From a virus, in the IMG/VR virus record IMGVR_UViG_3300026075_000030, positions 1 through 29,915 of that record: a DNA stretch of 29,915 nt. One strand, given 5' to 3'. This document shows, piece after piece, positions 1-3,867 of this stretch. The notes beneath the pieces were generated by a model. The model had not been told where the DNA came from. It ran no database searches and saw only the letters and a list, made by a program, of their open reading frames with translations. Within the stretch, counting starts at the first letter, position 1; each line of letters begins with the position of its first letter. A program made the position numbers and the translations under genes.

Positions 1-361
1 GGAGGTCCGCGTCCACGTCGTTCTGGTCGGCCTTGACGATGCCCACCCGGGCGCCGGGCGCGGCCATCTGGAGCTTGTTCGCGGTCTGCTTGGCCAGCTC
101 GTCCCGGTGGACCAGGAACAGCGCCCGGCCGCCGTCCGCGTGGACCTGGCCGGCCATCCGGCTGAAAATCACGGTCTTGCCCGCACCGGTCGGCAGGACG
201 CACGCCGGCCGGTTGACGGCCGCGTGGTCCCGGGTGCGCGCCGTCGGACGGCGCTCTCCGGCCCAAGCCCGGCCCAGGGCCACGATGGCCTCGGCCTGGT
301 AAGGCCGGAGCGTCAGTCCCAGACGGTGGGTCAGCCTCTGGTGCTCCCCCACGGCTCTCAC
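1..361 (-). CDS. DEAD/DEAH-box (SF2) helicase, N-terminal part, runs off left edge
   Basis: Only the first 120 residues are inside the window. Translated leftward from GTG at 361 they show a Q-motif-like RPYQ (residues 19-22), a Walker A PTGAGKT (57-63) and a motif Ia-like LVHRDELAKQT shortly after. This is the usual N-terminal order of superfamily 2 helicases of the RecG/UvrB/restriction-helicase type, which unwind DNA with ATP. The GTG overlaps the TGA of the upstream zinc-ribbon gene (GTGA), so translation is probably coupled; a second in-frame GTG at 352 is possible. No good Shine-Dalgarno sequence precedes either start. The gene is last in the leftward transcription unit and probably serves replication or recombination. 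The substrate cannot be told because the C-terminal domains are missing. Confidence 0.85.
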   Translation of the reverse strand, partial: MRAVGEHQRLTHRLGLTLRPYQAEAIVALGRAWAGERRPTARTRDHAAVNRPACVLPTGAGKTVIFSRMAGQVHADGGRALFLVHRDELAKQTANKLQMAAPGARVGIVKADQNDVDADL

Positions 362-525
362 CGACCCGTGCGCGGGTCGACGGCGTACCAGCGGCACTCA
401 CAGACGCCATCCGTGCACGCGCCCAGCTCTCCAGCGGTGTGCACGTCGTTGCGGTGCCCGCAACGGGTGCACGGCCGGGCGGCGCGCGGCTGGCTGTACC
501 GGTTCGGGGTCTCGGTCGTCGTCAT
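358..525 (-). CDS. Small zinc-ribbon protein (55 aa)
   Basis: Starts ATGACGACGACC and encodes 55 residues with CTRC near residues 19-22 and further cysteines at about 37, 42 and 44. This is a likely zinc-binding knuckle, CxxC followed by a clustered Cys group. The stop TGA overlaps the GTG of the helicase gene. The start lies seven bases after a clear -10 box (TAAGGT on the minus strand, 538-533), so the mRNA is probably leaderless or nearly so. An AGAGGA stretch is present but would sit at the very 5' end of the transcript. The function is unknown. Its place just before a helicase suggests a nucleic-acid-binding accessory, but that is inference. Confidence 0.75.
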   Translation of the reverse strand: MTTTETPNRYSQPRAARPCTRCGHRNDVHTAGELGACTDGVCECRWYAVDPRTGR

Positions 526-561
526 GTCCTCTACCTTAACGTCATTCAGGGGCTACCGCAA
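526..561 (-). promoter_or_regulatory. Sigma70-like promoter P1 with CTGAATGACGTTAAGGT operator-like core
   Basis: On the minus strand, TTGCGG (561-556), a 17-nt spacer and TAAGGT (538-533) form a -35/-10 pair. The spacer end and -10 share the core CTGAATGAYGTTAAGGT with promoters at 8731 and 21622, and a variant at 21057. Its -35 overlaps the last codons of the upstream winged-helix gene. Seven nucleotides separate the -10 box from the ATG at 525. Confidence 0.7.
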
Positions 562-915
562 CCGCTCGGGCACGATGGCGTAGCCGCGCCGTCCGTCCAT
601 CGTCGCGACACGGCGGACCCAGCCGTCCCGGACACCGTGCTCCAGAGCGGCCTGGATGCGCGCCTCGGACCAGCCGCGCTCCCCCTGGCTGGACAGGAGC
701 GCCCACAGCTCGCGCGGCGTCACGACGCGCGGCCGGGCTTGGGTGACCGGATCGAACCCCAGGGTGAAGTCGCCCCGAAGGAACTTGGTGTAGATCCAGA
801 GGGAGTCCGTGGCCACCTGGAGGTTGCGCGCGGCCTCGCGCTCGTGGCGCCGTCGCTCGCGCCAGCTCGGGGGCCGGGTGCCGCTGTCGCGTGCCGGGCT
901 CCGACGGAACCTCAC
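553..915 (-). CDS. Tagged winged-helix-like protein 2 (120 aa)
   Basis: The GTG at 915 overlaps the TGA of the preceding gene (GTGA), which fixes the start. The N-terminus is basic and carries the tag RRSPARDSGTRPPSWRER (residues 4-21), closely matching the tag of its upstream neighbour. The C-terminal half (about residues 66-118: TPRELWALLSS, then helices, then RRGYAIVP) reads like a winged helix-turn-helix with a short beta wing. The likely role is DNA binding, in replication or regulation, alongside the TOPRIM and helicase genes. I recognise no named family. The neighbouring gene at 912-1259 has the same arrangement of tag plus winged helix, so the two may be diverged duplicates. Confidence 0.75.
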   Translation of the reverse strand: MRFRRSPARDSGTRPPSWRERRRHEREAARNLQVATDSLWIYTKFLRGDFTLGFDPVTQARPRVVTPRELWALLSSQGERGWSEARIQAALEHGVRDGWVRRVATMDGRRGYAIVPERLR

Positions 916-1259
916 CTGAACCACCCTCCCGGGCCTCGGTTGATCATGTATTCGGTGCCGTTGGTGCCTGTGATCTTGATCAGCTTGCGCTCGGAGACCA
1001 GCAGGTCCAGGGCCTCCATCCGGCGTAGGACCTGGCGCTGGGACGGCTGGCCGTCTCTGGCGTAGTCCTGCCAGGTGTAGCCCGGGTGCAGGGTCCAGCC
1101 AGGTCGTTGCCAGCCCAGGCCCTCCTGGCCGTTCCTGATGCGCGCCCACATCCGATCAGCGTCCCGGCGCACCCGGTTTCGGTGACGCTGTTCGCGCCAG
1201 CTCGGGGGCTTGGTGCCGCCGTTGCGTGCCGGACTCTTCCTGATCCTGTCCTTGGCCAT
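912..1259 (-). CDS. Tagged winged-helix-like protein 1 (115 aa)
   Basis: ATG at 1259, five bases after the stop of the upstream membrane-protein gene. Residues 7-24 are the tag RKSPARNGGTKPPSWREQ, followed by an Arg-rich stretch. Residues about 60-110 (YTWQDYARDG, RQVLRRMEALDLLV, then ITGTNGTEYMI) look like a winged helix-turn-helix with a beta hairpin wing. No catalytic motif is visible. It is translated together with its likely paralogue, whose start overlaps this stop codon. A DNA-binding accessory of the early operon is the simplest reading; replication initiator and regulator are both open. Confidence 0.75.
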   Translation of the reverse strand: MAKDRIRKSPARNGGTKPPSWREQRHRNRVRRDADRMWARIRNGQEGLGWQRPGWTLHPGYTWQDYARDGQPSQRQVLRRMEALDLLVSERKLIKITGTNGTEYMINRGPGGWFR

Positions 1260-1264
1260 GATCC

Positions 1265-1672
1265 TTATCGTCCTGTCGGTCCGTCGTACGGGGGAGGGTC
1301 GGTGCTCTCGTCGTGTGCCGGACTCGGCTTGGGGTCCTCGTTCAGCCACCCGTAGGGGTTGGTGCCGGCGGCGCGCTCCTCGTCCTGGCGCTGGTAGAAC
1401 CTGCCCCAGTCGGTCACCGGGGGCGGCGCGCCTACGGCGTCGTACCAGGCCGGCCGTGGTGGCGTGGCCGGGGGCTGGTAGCCCGACGGCCCGTCGCCAT
1501 AGCGGTTGAAGTCGGGGCTGTTCCACTTCGGCGTTTCGGTGCCGCGCCAGCGGTTCATCCGGTCCACGTCCGAGGCGTCCCAGCCCCCGGAGTAGTTGCG
1601 CGCCCTGTGCGCGACGTAGGCCGCGCTCGCGCCCAGGCCGCCCAGGGCGGCCACGATGGCCTCGGGCCACAT
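1265..1672 (-). CDS. Small membrane-anchored protein with C-terminal SPAR-type tag (135 aa)
   Basis: ATG at 1672, three bases after the TGA of the TOPRIM gene. Residues 3-23 are hydrophobic and Ala/Gly-rich and end in HRAR, so one N-terminal membrane anchor with the rest in the cytoplasm is likely by the positive-inside rule. The middle is rich in Pro, Trp and Tyr with no recognised domain. The C-terminus carries KPSPAHDESTDPPPYDGP (residues 115-132), a divergent copy of the tag found in four other genes here. The codons for its GPT residues also create the 9-mer GGACCGACA on the coding strand, 14 nt before the next gene's ATG. Function unknown. It might localise the replication machinery at the membrane, which is speculation. 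Confidence 0.7.
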   Translation of the reverse strand: MWPEAIVAALGGLGASAAYVAHRARNYSGGWDASDVDRMNRWRGTETPKWNSPDFNRYGDGPSGYQPPATPPRPAWYDAVGAPPPVTDWGRFYQRQDEERAAGTNPYGWLNEDPKPSPAHDESTDPPPYDGPTGR

Positions 1673-1674
1673 GA

Positions 1675-2580
1675 TCAGGCCCCCAGGTGGTCGATCACGT
1701 CGTCCCAAGCGTCGGCCACGGTCCGGAGCTGGGTGCGCTCGCGCTCCTCCTGCTCCTCGGCCTCGGCCCAAGCGTCCGGGTCGATCAGGCCCTGGACCTC
1801 GTCCGTGATCAGGGTCACCAGGGTGTCCGGGTCCAGCGCGTCCAGCTCCCAGGAGTCGTCCCCGAACCGGGCCTGGTAGTCCGCGAACCGCGAGTCCGTG
1901 ATCTTGGCGAAGTTCGGCGGCGGGCTGTACTGCTCCACCTGGTCCATGTTCAGGGCAATCCGGCGCACCTCGGGCGCGTAGAGACCGGCGAACATCTGGA
2001 GCCGGTCCTGGATATCGCGGGTCATGTCGATGCCGCTCGGGTCGTGGTCCCCGAGGTGGATCACGTAGTTGTTCTTGCCCTCGCGACCGTAGGCCGCGAA
2101 CCGGCGACCGGCCGCGTACATCTCGGACTGTGAGACGTAGCCCCGGCACGAGAAATAGACGCACCGAACGCCGTTCGCGGCGCGCTGGGCGATCCCGGCC
2201 AGCGCCTCCTTTTCGATCCACACTTCCACGTGGTTCGGCTGGGTCTCCCACAGCGCGCGGCTGTAGGTGTCGGCCGCCGCTGTCAGCGCGGACTCGGGCG
2301 ACTCGTCGTCGCCGTCGGTCCGGTAGGCGTTCCGGGTCCGGTCCACGATGTACGACCAGTCCAAGAGGCCGGCCAACCGGGCGTTGTCCACGATCGTGCC
2401 GAGCCGCTTGTAACTCTGGAAGTTGTTCAGGATCACGGCGCGCGCCACGAGCTGGTAGTAGAGCTGCCGCAACGTCAGGTCGTACCCCTGGCGCTGGTAG
2501 TCCTCGCAGATCGTGATGCACTGCTGGACCAGATCGGCGGACGCGCCGCGCGGGCTCCAGTCGATGAACTGCTGACGCAT
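1675..2580 (-). CDS. TOPRIM protein related to Spo11/Topo VI A subunit (orphan, Mini-A-like), 301 aa
   Basis: The N-terminal part contains TLRQLYYQLVARAVI (about residues 36-50), which fits the winged-helix motif R-x-L-Y-Y that carries the catalytic tyrosine in Spo11/TopoVI-A proteins. The centre has WIEKEAL (the acidic residue expected of a TOPRIM fold) and HLGDHDPSGIDM, a TOPRIM D-x-D with the typical following G. A protein of about 300 aa with both parts and no neighbouring B (GHKL ATPase) subunit matches the orphan TopoVI-A-like proteins reported from mobile elements. Expected activity is DNA cleavage or binding through a phosphotyrosine, but this is not proven. ATG at 2580 has GAGGAG 7 nt upstream and a promoter of its own. 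It heads the leftward operon. Confidence 0.75.
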   Translation of the reverse strand: MRQQFIDWSPRGASADLVQQCITICEDYQRQGYDLTLRQLYYQLVARAVILNNFQSYKRLGTIVDNARLAGLLDWSYIVDRTRNAYRTDGDDESPESALTAAADTYSRALWETQPNHVEVWIEKEALAGIAQRAANGVRCVYFSCRGYVSQSEMYAAGRRFAAYGREGKNNYVIHLGDHDPSGIDMTRDIQDRLQMFAGLYAPEVRRIALNMDQVEQYSPPPNFAKITDSRFADYQARFGDDSWELDALDPDTLVTLITDEVQGLIDPDAWAEAEEQEERERTQLRTVADAWDDVIDHLGA

Positions 2581-2603
2581 GGTGCTCTCCTCGTTCGAGC
2601 GGA

Positions 2604-2648
2604 TGTCGGTCCGAGGACCACCCTACCGACTTGCGAACACTTGCGCAA
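2604..2648 (-). promoter_or_regulatory. Leftward promoter of the minus-strand operon with GGACCGACA leader motif
   Basis: Minus strand TTGCGC (2648-2643), 17-nt spacer, TAGGGT (2625-2620), which fits the actinobacterial TTGACR / TAGRRT consensus well. Seven nucleotides after the -10 lies GGACCGACA (2612-2604), then GAGGAG and the ATG at 2580. The -35 falls on the palindrome CTTGCGCAAG (2640-2649), shared with the opposing promoter. Confidence 0.65.
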
Positions 2649-2689
2649 GCTAGCGAAACGATGCGAGAATGGGGACCGACGGACCGACA
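2641..2689 (+). promoter_or_regulatory. Rightward divergent promoter with tandem GGACCGAC leader motif
   Basis: TTGCGC (2641-2646) uses the other half of the CTTGCGCAAG palindrome. An 18-nt spacer leads to GAGAAT (2665-2670), a weak -10. Two bases later the leader motif appears twice in tandem (2673-2680 and 2681-2689), then GAGGAGGG and ATG at 2710. The -10 assignment is uncertain; the tandem motif is clear. Confidence 0.5.
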
Positions 2690-2709
2690 TCCTGGACGAG
2701 GAGGGCGAC

Positions 2710-2937
2710 ATGGCCAAGGGCACGTTGACGATCAGGGAAAAGGCGCTGGTGGTGGACTCGCGCGAGGCTTGGGCCGCGCGGTTCGGAGGTACGCCTGTGG
2801 CCGAGTTGTGGCCGGGCTACTGCCGGATGGATGCCAACCGAGTGCCGCACGTGCACGCGCGCTGGAACACGGCTCTGACGTTCAACATCGACCCGCGCAC
2901 GGGCCGCTGGCTGAGCCTGGACCGAGAGGCGAACTGA
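2710..2937 (+). CDS. Hypothetical protein (75 aa)
   Basis: ATG preceded by GAGGAGGG at good spacing. It encodes 75 residues with a mixed N-terminal half and a C-terminal part HVHARWNTALTFNIDP-RTGRWLSLD that looks like a small beta-rich fold. No cysteine cluster or catalytic motif is visible and I recognise no family. It is the first gene of the rightward unit, directly after the divergent promoter region, so it is probably expressed early. Its stop overlaps the next ATG (TGATG), so the next gene is probably translationally coupled. Confidence 0.65.
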   Translation: MAKGTLTIREKALVVDSREAWAARFGGTPVAELWPGYCRMDANRVPHVHARWNTALTFNIDPRTGRWLSLDREAN

Positions 2938-3293
2938 TGCCGCGCCGTCGCAAGGAGTCGGACCGGCCGCCCAAGATCGGCACGAACCCAGCGGCCGGTG
3001 CTGGGCGCTCGGCCACGTGCCGACGTTGCACGGACTCTGGCGTCGTCAGCCTGTGCTCGTGCTTGATCAACTGTGGGCACGTGAAGTGCACGGGCGCGCC
3101 GGCTCCGGGCGTGATCGAACCGGTCTACCCGGTCCAGAACCCGAACCTGAACAACAACCCGGAGGGCCTGGGTGGGCCGCGTCGCAAGACCAGGCCAAGC
3201 CCGGCGCGTGACGGCGGCACCCAGCCCCCGAAGTACGACGGCCCCAAGGACGACAAGCGGCCGAGAGGCTGGAGACGAGGGAAGAGGGCCTGA
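2937..3293 (+). CDS. Zinc-ribbon protein with C-terminal SPAR-type tag (118 aa)
   Basis: ATG overlaps the preceding stop (TGATG). Residues 28-51 hold a Cys cluster (CRRC, then CSC, C and C around HVKC) that probably binds zinc. The middle (VYPVQNPNLNNNPEG) is Asn/Pro-rich and likely disordered. Residues 86-103 read RPSPARDGGTQPPKYDGP, the clearest copy of the tag shared with four other small proteins, followed by a very basic tail. A nucleic-acid-binding role is plausible from the zinc cluster and charge; nothing more specific can be said. Stop and next ATG overlap as TGATG. Confidence 0.7.
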   Translation: MPRRRKESDRPPKIGTNPAAGAGRSATCRRCTDSGVVSLCSCLINCGHVKCTGAPAPGVIEPVYPVQNPNLNNNPEGLGGPRRKTRPSPARDGGTQPPKYDGPKDDKRPRGWRRGKRA

Positions 3294-3505
3294 TGCCCTG
3301 CACCAAGGGCATGACGTCGTGCTACCGGGCGTGCCGCCACCGGTCGTTCGTGGCCGAGTACCGGGCCGCCCGGGAGCACGACGTCCAGCAGGCCGAGGCC
3401 GCCACCAACGGCTGGGCGGCCGAGTACGAGGAGTACATCCGAGAGCACCCCATGATCACGTTCAAGGCGTGGCTGGTGCAGATGACAGGCTGGAGCACGG
3501 CATGA
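3293..3505 (+). CDS. Hypothetical protein (70 aa)
   Basis: A 70-residue product starting at an ATG that overlaps the previous stop. It has Cys residues in the first 15 positions (MPCTK, SCYRACRH) followed by a mainly helical, charged region (about residues 20-50) and a hydrophobic end with FKAWLVQMTGW. No family recognised. Its stop overlaps the ATG of the helix-turn-helix gene (ATGA, 3502-3505), placing it firmly in the small-gene operon that precedes the primase. Confidence 0.6.
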   Translation: MPCTKGMTSCYRACRHRSFVAEYRAAREHDVQQAEAATNGWAAEYEEYIREHPMITFKAWLVQMTGWSTA

Positions 3506-3780
3506 ACGAGACGCGCGAGCACGTCCACGAGTCCGAGGGTGCCGACGCGTGCATGATCACCAAGGATGAGGCCGCTGGACTCGCCGGGGTGACGACGCGC
3601 ACTATCGAGCTGTGGGCGGCCGATGGCTTGATCACCAAGTTCACGGTGGGCCCGACCGGCTACTGGGTCCGGTTCTGCCGTGAGCAGATCAAGGCGGCCA
3701 AGGACCCGGTGGCCGTGCTGATCGACAGTGCTCTGGCGCGGCTGGGGACGCCGGCCGCGAGCGCCAGCGGGTCGGGCTGA
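3502..3780 (+). CDS. MerR/excisionase-like helix-turn-helix protein (92 aa)
   Basis: Residues 18-67 (MITKDEAAGLAGVTTRTIELWAADG, then a wing with GYWVRFCREQI) match the winged helix-turn-helix seen in MerR-type regulators, phage Xis proteins and AlpA-like activators: a helix-turn-helix with a DG-turn, then a beta wing ending in R-F-x-x-x-x-I. It should bind DNA as a regulator or architectural factor. With no integrase in view, an excisionase role cannot be assumed. ATGA overlap with the upstream gene. It is followed by a strong hairpin, so it ends the small-gene operon and might regulate the adjacent promoters. Confidence 0.75.
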   Translation: MNETREHVHESEGADACMITKDEAAGLAGVTTRTIELWAADGLITKFTVGPTGYWVRFCREQIKAAKDPVAVLIDSALARLGTPAASASGSG

Positions 3781-3786
3781 AACGAC

Positions 3787-3826
3787 GCGGCGCCGGTCAC
3801 CCACGGGGGATGATGACCGGCGCCGC
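3787..3826 (+). terminator. Hairpin with perfect 13-bp stem
   Basis: GCGGCGCCGGTCA (3787-3799) pairs exactly with TGACCGGCGCCGC (3814-3826) across a 14-nt loop. There is no U-tract, as is common for actinobacterial terminators. It separates the helix-turn-helix gene from the primase gene. Confidence 0.7.
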
Positions 3827-3833
3827 ATGTCCT

Positions 3834-3842
3834 GGACCGACA
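3834..3842 (+). promoter_or_regulatory. GGACCGACA leader motif before the primase gene
   Basis: Eight bases after the hairpin and 25 nt before the GTG at 3868, followed by a GAGAGGG ribosome-binding site. I see no convincing promoter immediately upstream here. Confidence 0.5.
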
Positions 3843-3867
3843 AGCCCGAACACCGAGAGGGTAGCGC

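Noticed and set aside
1274-1282. GGACCGACA before the 912-1259 gene as a promoter-linked element
   Set aside because: It codes for the end of the tag peptide of the upstream gene and has no promoter, so it was counted as a motif copy but not annotated as a regulatory site.
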